A DNA stretch of 64,000 nt from Azospirillum lipoferum (GCF_024170005.1 NZ_JALJXJ010000014.1:145475-209474), one strand, 5' to 3'; positions 26,608 through 38,876 are shown, counted from the first letter of the stretch. Made by a program: numbers and translations. The notes: generated by a model from the sequence alone, not told the origin.

Positions 26608-27075
26608 ATGCTCTGGCTCGCCGCCTATATCGGCAGCATTCTTGCCATCAACTTCGCCTTCAGCCTGTATCCGCACCTGGATCTGGTCTGGTCCTGCTGG
26701 GCCGGCCTGATCTTCATCCTGCGCGACATGGTGCAGGTGCGCTTCGGCCATTGGGCGCTCGCCGCCATGCTGGGCGGCACCGTGCTGTCCTATCTGCTGA
26801 CCGATCCCTTCGTCGCCACCGCCAGCGTCGTCGCCTTCGCCGTGTCGGAGATGATCGACTGGGCAGTCTTCACCATCACCCGCCGTCCGCTCCGCGACCG
26901 GCTGTGGATCAGCGCCGCCCTGTCCGTGCCGGTCGACACCGCCATCTTCTTCGGCATGCTGGACGTCTGGGACCCCGCCGTCTGGGCCGCCAGCTTCGCC
27001 TCGAAGCTGCTGGGCGTCTCGGCGGTCTGGCTGCTGATGCGCGCGCGCGACGGGCGGATGGCAGTCGCGGCTTAA
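26608..27075 (+). CDS. Vut_1-family integral membrane protein
   Basis: This 155-residue protein has about five membrane segments. It resembles the Vut_1 family, whose characterised members transport queuosine precursors (YhhQ type), particularly in the segment RDMVQVRFGHW and the acidic FAVSEMIDWAVFT helix. It is shorter than YhhQ and belongs to the subgroup usually annotated only as VUT family protein, so a queuosine-precursor role is not established. GGAGGATCATCACC before the ATG decides the start. It appears monocistronic, convergent with the anti-sigma gene. No preQ1 riboswitch was recognised upstream. Confidence 0.75.
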   Translation: MLWLAAYIGSILAINFAFSLYPHLDLVWSCWAGLIFILRDMVQVRFGHWALAAMLGGTVLSYLLTDPFVATASVVAFAVSEMIDWAVFTITRRPLRDRLWISAALSVPVDTAIFFGMLDVWDPAVWAASFASKLLGVSAVWLLMRARDGRMAVAA

Positions 27076-27145
27076 AGCAAGCCCCAGGTTCCGCTGCCCT
27101 CTCCCTCCCCGGTCAGGCCGCCGAGGGGGAGGGCGGCGCGCACCC

Positions 27146-27820
27146 TCAGAACCTCTTCACGAACCGGTTGAACAGCCGCCCCAGCGGTCCGGTCATCCGC
27201 AGCCCGCCAATGGTGGTGGCGAGGCACAGGCAGCCTTCCGGGTCGGACACCGGGCGATGGACCAGCGACGGGTCGCCGATGGCGATGTCGCCGGGCAGGA
27301 AGGCGCCGAACTCGTCGGAGAAGCCGCCCTCCAGCACCACGGTCAGTTCGATGCCGCCATGGGTGTGCTTCGGCACGCCGACCCCGCCCTTCATGCGGAT
27401 CAGCCGGGTGGTCCCCTCCGGACCGGACAGCAGATCCAGGCTGCGCATGCCCGGTTGCAGGAACCGCCAGCCGCCCTCTCCGATCCGCCCGTCACGGTCC
27501 AGCCGTCCGCGCAGATAGCTGCGCAAGGGTTCCGGATAGCGCGACCGCTCCGCCGACGGCCTCAAAGCGGGACGGCAAGGCGCCGGCCGTTCATGGTCCA
27601 GGCGGGCCATCAACGCTTCCAGGCAGCCGGCGGACAGCGGTTCCGGCTCCAGATCGTCGAGCAGGGCGCCGCCGATCGCCTCCATCTCCGTCACCGCATG
27701 GCGGCAGGCCGGGCAGAAGGCCATGTGAGTGGCGACGGCCAGCGACGCGCCCTCGCACAGGGCGCCGCCGGCATAATCGATCAGCAGGGTGTCGCCGGGG
27801 TGGTGACTCGGCCGGTTCAT
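27146..27820 (-). CDS. chrR: ChrR-type zinc anti-sigma factor with cupin domain
   Basis: ChrR binds and silences its partner sigma factor until singlet oxygen or organic peroxide releases it. The N-terminal zinc anti-sigma domain has His6, His32, Cys36 and Cys39, close to the His6, His31, Cys35 and Cys38 ligands of Rhodobacter sphaeroides ChrR. The C-terminal cupin-like domain keeps its metal ligands (HTHGGIE and the histidine in PSLVHRP) that are needed for the singlet-oxygen response. The ATG at 27820 is chosen because GAGG lies 8 bases upstream and it gives this residue numbering; an ATG at 27841 is possible. The start lies 10 bases after the rpoE stop, the standard rpoE-chrR operon. Confidence 0.92.
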   Translation of the reverse strand: MNRPSHHPGDTLLIDYAGGALCEGASLAVATHMAFCPACRHAVTEMEAIGGALLDDLEPEPLSAGCLEALMARLDHERPAPCRPALRPSAERSRYPEPLRSYLRGRLDRDGRIGEGGWRFLQPGMRSLDLLSGPEGTTRLIRMKGGVGVPKHTHGGIELTVVLEGGFSDEFGAFLPGDIAIGDPSLVHRPVSDPEGCLCLATTIGGLRMTGPLGRLFNRFVKRF

Positions 27821-27830
27821 CGGAAATGCC

Positions 27831-28406
27831 TCATCCGACATCCTTCAGCGACCGGCGCAGGCGTTCCATCGCCAGACGCAGGCGCGATTTGACGGTGCCG
27901 AGCGGGATGCCGTGCTCCGCGGAAATGACGCTGTGCGGCTTGTCCTCGAAGTAAGCCATACGCAGAAGTTCGGCCTGCTCCGGCGGCAGATCCTTCAATG
28001 CGGCGCGCAGGCGCCCACTGCTTTCCTTCGCCTCGATCCGGCGGTCGGCGGCCTCCTCCGGTTCGGGCACCAGGGCGGGATCGTCGGGGTCGATCTCCGG
28101 CCGCTGTTCGCGGCGCAACACATCGATTCGCTTGTTGCGGGCGATGGTGAACACCCAGGTTCCGGCCGAGGCGTGGATCGGATCATAGGTTTCGGCACGA
28201 CGCCAGACCAACAGCATGACCTCCTGAACAAGCTCTTCCGCCGCACCGGAATCGCATCCCAACCGACGCAGATACGTCTTCAGCCGCGGCGCGAAGTGGC
28301 CGAACAGCACCCCGAAGGCTTGGCGGTTCCGCTCGCGCCCGACGGCGACGAGCAGGTCTTCCAGGCTGGGGTTCATGTCGGCCGCGGGGGTGTGCTGGTC
28401 CTGCAT
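27831..28406 (-). CDS. rpoE: RpoE-like ECF sigma factor (ChrR-controlled, ECF11 type)
   Basis: This extracytoplasmic-function sigma factor of about 191 residues has region 2 (around LVQEVMLLVWRRAETYDPIHASAGTW, split here over the -10 recognition helix) and region 4 with a helix-turn-helix (ISAEHGIPLGTVKSRL). The arrangement with ChrR directly behind identifies the ECF11 group that runs the singlet-oxygen response. The exact start is uncertain: in-frame ATGs at 28427 and 28406 and a GTG at 28439 exist, and none has a strong ribosome site. About 170 bases upstream is a sequence matching the promoter that this sigma group recognises, consistent with autoregulation. Confidence 0.92.
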   Translation of the reverse strand: MQDQHTPAADMNPSLEDLLVAVGRERNRQAFGVLFGHFAPRLKTYLRRLGCDSGAAEELVQEVMLLVWRRAETYDPIHASAGTWVFTIARNKRIDVLRREQRPEIDPDDPALVPEPEEAADRRIEAKESSGRLRAALKDLPPEQAELLRMAYFEDKPHSVISAEHGIPLGTVKSRLRLAMERLRRSLKDVG

Positions 28407-28525
28407 AGGCCCATTCAAGGGGAACATCGGCCGCCGCACAAGCCAGGGATGGCACCCATTCCCGGAATTCGCGGCAGTCTGCCCATTTTCAAGGCCCCTG
28501 CGTCAATCCTGCATCCCGCGAGCTT

Positions 28526-28554
28526 TCACGCCGGACTGCCCTCACGCCGGACTG
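28526..28554. repeat. Two direct 13-base repeats in the rpoE leader
   Basis: TCACGCCGGACTG occurs at 28526-28538 and at 28542-28554, a 16-base period, between the candidate rpoE promoter and the gene. Confidence 0.8.
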
Positions 28555-28572
28555 TATGTCGCATCGTGACCT

Positions 28573-28602
28573 TCGATACGCAACCGCCCGACCGTTGGAT
28601 CA
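28573..28602 (-). promoter_or_regulatory. Candidate RpoE/ECF11-type promoter of rpoE-chrR
   Basis: On the minus strand TGATCC (28602-28597), an 18-base spacer and TATCGA (28578-28573) point toward rpoE. Known targets of R. sphaeroides RpoE have TGATCC at -35 and a TAAGA-like -10 element about 18 bases later. The -35 match is exact and the -10 element is partial. The leader to the rpoE start would be about 160 bases. Confidence 0.5.
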
Positions 28603-28659
28603 CGAAAAAACCCGCCCCGCGGCATTTTGTTCGGATTTGCCGAAGAGTTTGGTCAGACT

Positions 28660-30636
28660 CTATCTGATAAAGCCCATGGCACGCAGGGCCTCCGTCACCT
28701 CCGGCGTCTCCAGCGCCTCGACGAAGCGACGGACGGCGGGTCGGTCGCGGCGGGCGGCGGGGATGACGAAGTCGTAATGCTCCTCCTGCAACGGCAGGAA
28801 GCCCAGCCCATAGAGGTTGGCCGCGGTTTCGATGGCGACGCCCCAGTCGGCGCGGTTCTGCGCCACCGCGACGGCGACGGCATTGTGCGACTTGGCCTGT
28901 GTCCAATAGCCGGTCGGCCGCACCGCCCCCAGCAGCCGGTCGGTCAGGATGCGGGTGCCGCTGCCGGCGTTGCGGTTGATCAGGATGCAGTCGGCCGACC
29001 CGGCAACCGCGGCGACCGCCTCCGCCGCCGTCCGGCCCTCGAAGCGCGGGTCGCCGCGTCGGAAGACGATGCCCTGCATGCGGCGATAGCCGGTGGCAAG
29101 TTCCAGCCCCGGCGCCAGGAAGGGCGTGTTGTAGGTACCGGTGACGGGATCCATCAGGTGGACGGGGGCGAGGTCGCACTCCCCGCGCCGCGCCGCCGCC
29201 AGCCCGCCCATCGAGCCGACATTCAGCGCCTTGACCGTCATCCCCTCGCCGATCAGGCGGCCGAGCACGGCGTTCAGGCCGATGCACTGGCTGCCGACCA
29301 CGATCAGGTCGGCGGGCGTCAGTGAACGGCCGAGAAGCTGGACCGATACCGGTGTGCCGGCTTCCACCGCCTCCGCCTGGGCGTCGATGGCGAGGAAGCC
29401 GTCGGCATGGCTGAACGCGGTGACCGCGCCCGATCCCTTGGACAGCGGATAGGCCGCCAGTTGGTCCTCGCTGGCACCATGGACCAGCGAGACCATGACA
29501 TATTCGGTGCGCCCGCGCTCCGACCCCAGCCGCACCGGCAGGGTGGCCGGCACCTCTTCGGCAAGCGCCGGCGGCAGGCCGGCCATGGCGCGGATCACCG
29601 GGGCGACGAAGCCGTGGAAGGTGAACATGGCGGAGGTCGGGAAACCCGGCAGGATCACCACCGGCTTACCGCCGGTCACCGCGAGGCACAGCGGCTTGCC
29701 CGGCTTCAGCGCCACGCCATGGGCGACGATGCCGGGGTCGGACAGTTGCGCGACGATGCGGTGGGAGCGGTCACCCGCTCCCTTCGACGTGCCGCCCGAC
29801 AGCAGCAGCGCGTCGCACTCCAGTCCTCGGGCGACCAGCCGCTCCAATGCCGCGTCCTCGTCCGGGGCGATGCCCAGCGGCACCGGTTCGCCACCCAGTT
29901 CGGTAACCGCGGCGGCCAGGATGGCGCCGTTGCTGTCATAAACCGCCCCGGTGCGGATCGGCTGGCCGGGCGCCACGATCTCGTCGCCGGTGGACAGGAT
30001 GGCGACGCGCGGCCGGCGGACCACCGGCACCTCGGCCAACCCGATGGCGGCGAGCACGCCGATCTCTCGCGAGGTCAGGGCCTGTCCCCGGCGCAGCACC
30101 ACCTCGCCCCGGCCGATGTCGGACCCTGCTGCGGCAATGAAGGCACCGGGCGTCGCCGGACGGGTCAGGCTGACGGACAGACCGTCCGGCCGCTCCACCA
30201 CCTCGGTCGTCTCCACCATCACCACGGCGTCGGCGCCGCGGGGCAGCATGCCGCCGGTGGCGATCACCGTGGCTGTGCCAGGCTCCACCGTCAGTTCGGG
30301 AGCATGGCCGGCGGCCAGCACCTCGTCGTTCAGGCGCAGGGCGACCGGGCGATCCTCCGCAGCACCCACCGTGTCGGCGGACAGCACCGCGAAACCGTCA
30401 ACCACCGAGCGGTCGAAGCCAGGCACATCGACTTCCGCCGCCACGTCGGCGGACAGCACACGGCCGAGAGCGGCGGACAGCGGTACCCGCTCCTCCCCCC
30501 GCGGGGACAGGTCGAGATGACGGTGGAAACGGGCGCGCGCCTCCTCGCCGCTCACCACCTCCAGGAACTGGTCCTGGCGGGCGGCCTGGGCGACGAAACG
30601 GCGGATGTCCTCACGGCTGCGGTCGGAGCTGTGCAC
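28660..30636 (-). CDS. moeA: MoeA-like molybdopterin molybdotransferase fused to a substrate-binding-protein-like domain
   Basis: Residues 25-430 are a MoeA domain, which inserts molybdate into adenylated molybdopterin. It keeps the DRSVVDGFAV block (Asp80), PRGADAVV, STGDEI at 215-220, SGGTSKGAGD at 280-289 and LPGFPTSA. Residues from about 440 to 658 form a second domain like the PBP-type molybdate/LysR-effector binding fold, starting TPADLIVVGSQCIGLN and including NRNAGSGTR. There is no signal peptide, so this domain is cytoplasmic and may present molybdate (or tungstate) to the MoeA site or sense it. MoeA-PBP fusions are known in archaea and some bacteria. It is the last gene of a four-gene minus-strand run. 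Confidence 0.88.
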   Translation of the reverse strand: MHSSDRSREDIRRFVAQAARQDQFLEVVSGEEARARFHRHLDLSPRGEERVPLSAALGRVLSADVAAEVDVPGFDRSVVDGFAVLSADTVGAAEDRPVALRLNDEVLAAGHAPELTVEPGTATVIATGGMLPRGADAVVMVETTEVVERPDGLSVSLTRPATPGAFIAAAGSDIGRGEVVLRRGQALTSREIGVLAAIGLAEVPVVRRPRVAILSTGDEIVAPGQPIRTGAVYDSNGAILAAAVTELGGEPVPLGIAPDEDAALERLVARGLECDALLLSGGTSKGAGDRSHRIVAQLSDPGIVAHGVALKPGKPLCLAVTGGKPVVILPGFPTSAMFTFHGFVAPVIRAMAGLPPALAEEVPATLPVRLGSERGRTEYVMVSLVHGASEDQLAAYPLSKGSGAVTAFSHADGFLAIDAQAEAVEAGTPVSVQLLGRSLTPADLIVVGSQCIGLNAVLGRLIGEGMTVKALNVGSMGGLAAARRGECDLAPVHLMDPVTGTYNTPFLAPGLELATGYRRMQGIVFRRGDPRFEGRTAAEAVAAVAGSADCILINRNAGSGTRILTDRLLGAVRPTGYWTQAKSHNAVAVAVAQNRADWGVAIETAANLYGLGFLPLQEEHYDFVIPAARRDRPAVRRFVEALETPEVTEALRAMGFIR

Positions 30637-30660
30637 GCGGCAAACCCTTGCGGAATAAGA

Positions 30661-31848
30661 TCAGGCGAACCTGTACTTGGTGAAGCTGTACATAGTGATC
30701 GGCGCGCCGTCCGGCACGCCTTCGCTGTCCGCCCCGATCAGGACGAAGCCGTCGGCCCGCGCCGCCGCCGCCAGCCCCGGCCAGCCGGGCGAGGCCACCG
30801 GCTCCAGCCGGCCTTCCTCATCCATCCGGACCCGGTGCAGGTCTAGGCAACCGATTTCCGACACCAGCTTGCGCGCCGTCACCGCCTGGACCGTCGCATG
30901 GGGCAGATCGGCCGGCAAGCCGGCAGCACGCCGCACCGCACGGCCGGCCAGCAGCTCGTAAGCCGCCAGCGCCGCCATCGGTTCGCCCGGCAGCAGCAGG
31001 ACCGGGGTGCCGCCGGCACGGCCCAGCCCGGCGCTGCCGCCCGGCCGCATGGCGATGCCGTGCAGGTCGAGGCTGCCGGCCCGCGCTAGGGCAGGCGGGG
31101 CCACATCGTCCGGTCCGGTGCCGGTGCGGCCGGCCGACAGGATCAGATCGGCGCCCGGCAGGACATAGGCTTCGGCCAAGGCGTCGAGGTTGGCCGGCAA
31201 ATTCCCGACCGCTCCGACCACACCGCCGTCGCGCCCGACCAGCGCCGCCAGCATGGCACCGAGCTGTTCCGGCGCCCCGGCTTTTGCCCCCCCGGCCAGC
31301 AGGATGCGCACCCGCGGCGCCGGCAGCACAGGCACGCTGTGATGCCCGCCGCTGGCGAGCAGGCCAAGATCGGCGGGGCGCAGGCGCCGTCCGGCCGGCA
31401 GCAGCGGACTTCCGCCTGCGGCCCAGGCAGCCCGCCGCTCCACGCCGCTGCCGGGCGCCACCGCGTCGATGGCTTCGATGAAGGGGCCGACGGCCTGTGC
31501 CGCCTCATAGGGGATCACCGCGTCGCAGCCCGGCGGCAGCGCGTCACCGACGCTCACTGCCACCGCCGCAGTCAAGGGGACTGGATTGTAGGAGCCGGCG
31601 CCCAGTGTGTCGGCCGCCGCCACGGCATAGCCGTCCAGTGCTGCGCGGTCGGCTGGCGGCCAGTCACCGACTGCCGTGATCGCATCGGCCAGCCGCAGCC
31701 CGGCACAGTCAGCCAGGGGCAGGACCCTTGCAGCGGGTGCGACGACCCGGTTGTCGATCCACTCCCAGCCATCGGTCAGCGGCGACCGGCGGGAGAAGCC
31801 GCGGCCGCGGACGTCGTGGAAAGGCAAAGCGGCCTCCCGCGCGGTCAC
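30661..31848 (-). CDS. Divergent MoeA-like protein
   Basis: This 395-residue protein has a MoeA architecture with altered active-site motifs. The first MoeA block is kept (DRAALDGYAVAAADT, Asp72; PPGCDAVIPYE), as is LPGEPMAALAAYELL near the end. The usual STGDE motif is replaced by LAGGAKAG, and the GGTSVG-D motif by SAGRTGTGPDD (238-248). It may therefore be a regulatory or partner subunit to the canonical MoeA domain 24 bases downstream, or have a changed specificity. The GTG start overlaps the stop of the diguanylate cyclase gene (GTGA), so translation is coupled to the signalling gene. Confidence 0.8.
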   Translation of the reverse strand: MTAREAALPFHDVRGRGFSRRSPLTDGWEWIDNRVVAPAARVLPLADCAGLRLADAITAVGDWPPADRAALDGYAVAAADTLGAGSYNPVPLTAAVAVSVGDALPPGCDAVIPYEAAQAVGPFIEAIDAVAPGSGVERRAAWAAGGSPLLPAGRRLRPADLGLLASGGHHSVPVLPAPRVRILLAGGAKAGAPEQLGAMLAALVGRDGGVVGAVGNLPANLDALAEAYVLPGADLILSAGRTGTGPDDVAPPALARAGSLDLHGIAMRPGGSAGLGRAGGTPVLLLPGEPMAALAAYELLAGRAVRRAAGLPADLPHATVQAVTARKLVSEIGCLDLHRVRMDEEGRLEPVASPGWPGLAAAARADGFVLIGADSEGVPDGAPITMYSFTKYRFA

Positions 31849-32762
31849 AGCGCCGGTACCGTGGCGTCCTGCACGCGGTTCCGGCCGCTGCGCTTGGCGC
31901 GGTAGAGCAGCTGGTCGGCCATCTCCGCCAACTGTTCGGGGGTGCCCTCGGGCGACGGGATCAGGGTGGCGACGCCAAGGCTGATGGTGACGTGGGGGGC
32001 GACCGGAGACTGGGCGTGCGGGATGCGGCGTCCGGCGACGGCGGTCCGGAAGCCTTCCGCGACGCGGGTGGCGCCGGGACCGTCGGTTTCCGGCAGAAGG
32101 CAGACGAACTCCTCCCCGCCATAGCGGGCGACGAGGTCGCTCGGCCGCCGCGCGTGATCCGACAACACCTCGGCCACCAGACGCAGGCATTCGTCGCCGG
32201 CCTGATGGCCGTACTGGTCGTTGTAGGCCTTGAAATGATCGACATCGAGGATGATGAGCGACAGCGGCAGGTGCGAGCGGGCGCAGCGCCGCCATTCGCG
32301 CACCATCGTCTCGTCGAAGCGGCGGCGGTTGGCGATGCCGGTCAGCCCGTCCAGGAAGGACAGGCTGCGCAGCAGATCGGTCTGCCGTTTCAGCAGCAGG
32401 TGGTTGCGCACGCGCGCCTTCACGATGGGCGGGCTGATCGGCTTGGTGATGAAGTCGATGGCACCGACCTCCAGCCCGCGGGTCTCGTCCTCCACCTCGC
32501 TCTTGGCGGAGATGAAGATGACGGGGATGTCGTGGGTGGCGGGGTCGCACTTGATGCGGCGGCACACCTCGAACCCGTCCATCCCCGGCATCATGATGTC
32601 CAGCAGGACAAGGTCGGGCATCCGCGCCTGGACCAGATCCAGCGCCTTTTCGCCGTCGGTGGCGAAATAGATGTCGTAATCGTCCTTCAGGACGCGGCTC
32701 AGTACATGGACGTTGGACGGGATATCGTCCACCACCAGGATTTTCGGGCGGAGGTCGGCCAT
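31845..32762 (-). CDS. Response regulator with diguanylate cyclase (GGEEF) output
   Basis: This 305-residue protein has an N-terminal receiver domain (phospho-acceptor Asp55 in LLDIMMPGMDG, conserved Lys107) and a C-terminal GGDEF-type domain. The active-site motif is GGEEF at 215-219, and the inhibitory-site motif RPSD at 206-209 lies exactly five residues before it, so a catalytically active cyclase with product inhibition is expected. Phosphorylation by the neighbouring hybrid kinase, whose gene ends 8 bases upstream of this start, would make cyclic-di-GMP. The gene overlaps the divergent moeA-like gene by 4 bases. Confidence 0.93.
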   Translation of the reverse strand: MADLRPKILVVDDIPSNVHVLSRVLKDDYDIYFATDGEKALDLVQARMPDLVLLDIMMPGMDGFEVCRRIKCDPATHDIPVIFISAKSEVEDETRGLEVGAIDFITKPISPPIVKARVRNHLLLKRQTDLLRSLSFLDGLTGIANRRRFDETMVREWRRCARSHLPLSLIILDVDHFKAYNDQYGHQAGDECLRLVAEVLSDHARRPSDLVARYGGEEFVCLLPETDGPGATRVAEGFRTAVAGRRIPHAQSPVAPHVTISLGVATLIPSPEGTPEQLAEMADQLLYRAKRSGRNRVQDATVPAL

Positions 32763-32770
32763 GGGCGCGT

Positions 32771-36658
<3,888 letters not shown>

Positions 36659-36961
36659 TGCCGAGTTGTCGCCGCACTGCCGCCATCAACCAGCGCCGTC
36701 AACCGGCGACACCCGCCGGTCCTTCCGCCTAGATCGGTCGGAGTATGGTCTCGCGCCGGCTGCAACCGCAAGCAACTTGATGTGCGCAACGATGACGTTG
36801 GCGACACCCGGCACTTGCGGGGAACCCCTCCGGTACAGCCCCCCTTGCACCGCCTGCCTTTGTACCCCGGCTGAGGCATCGTCCCCATATTCACGTCCGA
36901 TTTTTGTCATGCCCGGTCCCTACCCGCATCCCTCGCCCCCGCCCGTGAAAGCGCCCGTCCG
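36659..36961. other. Divergent intergenic region
   Basis: About 300 bases separate the divergent hybrid-kinase and sugar-dehydrogenase genes and must hold both promoters. No recognisable sigma or operator motif, gene or repeat was seen. Confidence 0.4.
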
Positions 36962-38338
36962 ATGGCCGACCGCCGCCCCCTCCCGCTCAAGCCTCTCCTG
37001 CTTGCCGGCCTGCTCGCTCTGGCCTCCGGCCCCGCCCTGTCTCAGTTGGCCCTGGCCCAGGCGGCGCTGACCGGGCCGGTGCGCTCCGATCCGATGCAGA
37101 CGGTCGGCGCCGAGGTCCATGTCAGGATCGAGACCTTGCCGAAGCCCTACGCCACCCCCGCCGTCGCCAACGAGGCGGTGCTGGTGCCGCGCCCCGGCGA
37201 CCAGCCCCTGCGCGCGCCCCGAGGTTTCACGGTGACTCTGTTCCGCGACCATGTGGAGAATGCGCGCAACCTGCTGGTCCTGCCCAACGGCGACGTGCTG
37301 GTGGCGCAGCAGCGGCCGGGCACCCTGACCCTGCTGCGCGATGCCGACGGAGATGGCCGGGCGGAGATGGCGCAGGTCTGGGCCGAGGGCTTCGACCATC
37401 CCTTCGGCCTTGCCTTCCAGGACGGGGCGGTGCTGGTCGGCGATCTGGCCGGGGTATGGCGGCTGCCCTGGACCGCCGGGACCGTCCAGGCGGGGGAGCG
37501 GCGGCGGCTGACGCCGGAGGGCGCCTTCGGCAAGCGCGGCGGCCATGCCACGCGCTCCATCGCGGTGGCGCCGGACGGCCGGCATTTCTATGTCGGCATC
37601 GGATCGGAGGGAAACATCGGGGTGGAGGCGGAACCGCGCGCCACCATCCAGGAATTCCGCATCGACGGCGGCGGCCAGCGCACCTATGCCGCGGGCCTGC
37701 GCAACGCCGTCGGCCTCGCCTTCAAGCCCGGCACCGGCGACCTCTATGCCGTGGTGAACGAGCGCGACGGGCTGGGCGACCAGCTGGTTCCCGATTTCCT
37801 GACAGCGGTGAAGCCGGGCGGCTTCTATGGCTGGCCCTACTCCTACATCGGCGACCACCCGCAGCCGGACCTTGCCGGGCGGCGGCCCGATCTGGTGAAG
37901 GCGGCGCTGGTGCCGGGGCTGCTGTTCCAGGCCCATTCGGCGCCGATCGGGCTGGTCTTCGGCGACGCCACCCATTTCCCGGAGCGCTACCGCATGGGGG
38001 CCTTCGTCTCGCTTCACGGGTCCTGGAACCGCTCGCGCCCGACCGGCTACGCCATCGCCTTCGTGCCCTTCGACACCGGCCCCTTCGACAAGAGCAAGCC
38101 GACCGGTACCTACGAGACCTTCGTCACCGGCTTCCGCGTCACCGGCCCCGCCGGGACCGCAACGGGGAGTGCGGCGGAGGGCGACGAGACCCCGAAGGTC
38201 TGGGGCCGGCCGAGCGGACTGGCGGTGACCGCCGACGGCGCCCTGCTGATCGCCGAGGACGCCTCCGGCACCGTCTGGCGCGTCGCCTACGCCGCCGCGG
38301 ACAAGGAGACGGAGAAGGAGCCTGCAGCCAAGCCGTGA
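36962..38338 (+). CDS. Secreted PQQ-dependent sugar dehydrogenase-like protein (sorbosone dehydrogenase family)
   Basis: This 458-residue protein has a signal peptide (hydrophobic core about 9-27, likely cleavage near ALAQA at 33) and a six-bladed beta-propeller of the soluble glucose/sorbosone dehydrogenase type. Characteristic pieces are PRGFTVTLF at the start of the fold, NARNLLVLPNGDVLVAQ, the arginine/asparagine segment AAGLRNAVGLAF, GGFYGWPY, and LHGSWNR. Relatives oxidise aldoses or L-sorbosone in the periplasm using PQQ and pass electrons to the respiratory chain. No PQQ biosynthesis gene or cytochrome partner lies nearby. Substrate is not predictable. Confidence 0.86.
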   Translation: MADRRPLPLKPLLLAGLLALASGPALSQLALAQAALTGPVRSDPMQTVGAEVHVRIETLPKPYATPAVANEAVLVPRPGDQPLRAPRGFTVTLFRDHVENARNLLVLPNGDVLVAQQRPGTLTLLRDADGDGRAEMAQVWAEGFDHPFGLAFQDGAVLVGDLAGVWRLPWTAGTVQAGERRRLTPEGAFGKRGGHATRSIAVAPDGRHFYVGIGSEGNIGVEAEPRATIQEFRIDGGGQRTYAAGLRNAVGLAFKPGTGDLYAVVNERDGLGDQLVPDFLTAVKPGGFYGWPYSYIGDHPQPDLAGRRPDLVKAALVPGLLFQAHSAPIGLVFGDATHFPERYRMGAFVSLHGSWNRSRPTGYAIAFVPFDTGPFDKSKPTGTYETFVTGFRVTGPAGTATGSAAEGDETPKVWGRPSGLAVTADGALLIAEDASGTVWRVAYAAADKETEKEPAAKP

Positions 38339-38342
38339 GGGT

Positions 38343-38639
38343 TCAGCAGCATTCGTCCTCCAGCTGGCGCAGCATCGCCAGCCCGTCCTCGTCGTCATGC
38401 TCCTCGAACAGGTCTGCGATGTAATAGATGTTGGCGCAGAGCAGGCACAGCCCGTCGGCCTGCCGCTTCAGCGGATCCTCGGCGACCGCCAGCTTGGCGC
38501 GGAACCGCTCCCAGAAGGCGTTGGTCTTGGCGGGATCGTCGATGTGCATGTACAGGCGCTCGATGATGCGGCGGCTGTTGCCCTCGCAGTCGATTCCCTT
38601 GAACGAGACATAGCGGTCGGGCGAGTCGATGCTGTCCAC
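38343..38639 (-). CDS. cowN: CowN: sustains nitrogenase-dependent growth in carbon monoxide
   Basis: This small cytoplasmic protein of about 98 residues matches CowN, first described in Rhodospirillum rubrum as needed for N2-dependent growth when CO, a nitrogenase inhibitor, is present. Diagnostic features are DRYVSFKGIDCEGNSRR near the N terminus, the TNAFWERF segment, the LFEEHDDEDGLAML helix, and the terminal pair of cysteines after an acidic stretch. The GTG at 38639 is chosen because AGAGGA lies about 9 bases upstream and the conserved domain begins right after; an upstream extension in the same frame has no family similarity. A CO-sensing RcoM-type regulator is encoded 1.7 kb away. No sigma-54 site was found. 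Confidence 0.88.
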   Translation of the reverse strand: MDSIDSPDRYVSFKGIDCEGNSRRIIERLYMHIDDPAKTNAFWERFRAKLAVAEDPLKRQADGLCLLCANIYYIADLFEEHDDEDGLAMLRQLEDECC

Positions 38640-38876
38640 GGAGGCGGTTTCCTCTTGCCGGTTGCCAGGGGTGGCCGGGTGCCAGGGTTGGGAAAGATCG
38701 CGCCGATGCTTCCCCACCGGAACCCCTTCGATCAAGCCGCGCTGCACCAGCGGTATCCGGCCTGCGCGAATGGCGGGATCGCTGCATGAACGGAACTGTC
38801 GCCGAGACTTGACCGCTCACGGTCCGCGGACCACTCTCGCGCCACGGGTACAACCGGCGGGCGATCGGGATGGGAT

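Noticed and set aside
27076..27145. Terminator between the Vut_1-family gene and chrR
   Set aside because: GC-rich complementary stretches exist, but the pairing is imperfect and no T-tract follows, so it is not listed as a terminator.
30661..31848. Reading the second MoeA-like gene as a pseudogene
   Set aside because: The frame is intact, codon use is normal and it is translationally coupled to its neighbour; altered motifs alone do not make it a pseudogene.
38640..38700. Sigma-54 (-24/-12) promoter before cowN
   Set aside because: Two TGGCA sequences occur on the minus strand, but neither is followed by TTGC at the required distance. NifA-type TGT-N10-ACA sites were not seen either.
38790..38820. 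CooA-type CO-regulator site or EcfG promoter between cowN and the TPR gene
   Set aside because: TGTCG lacks the matching CGACA half-site, so CooA is not supported. GGAAC-N17-CGCT has a mismatch in the -10 element and no further support.
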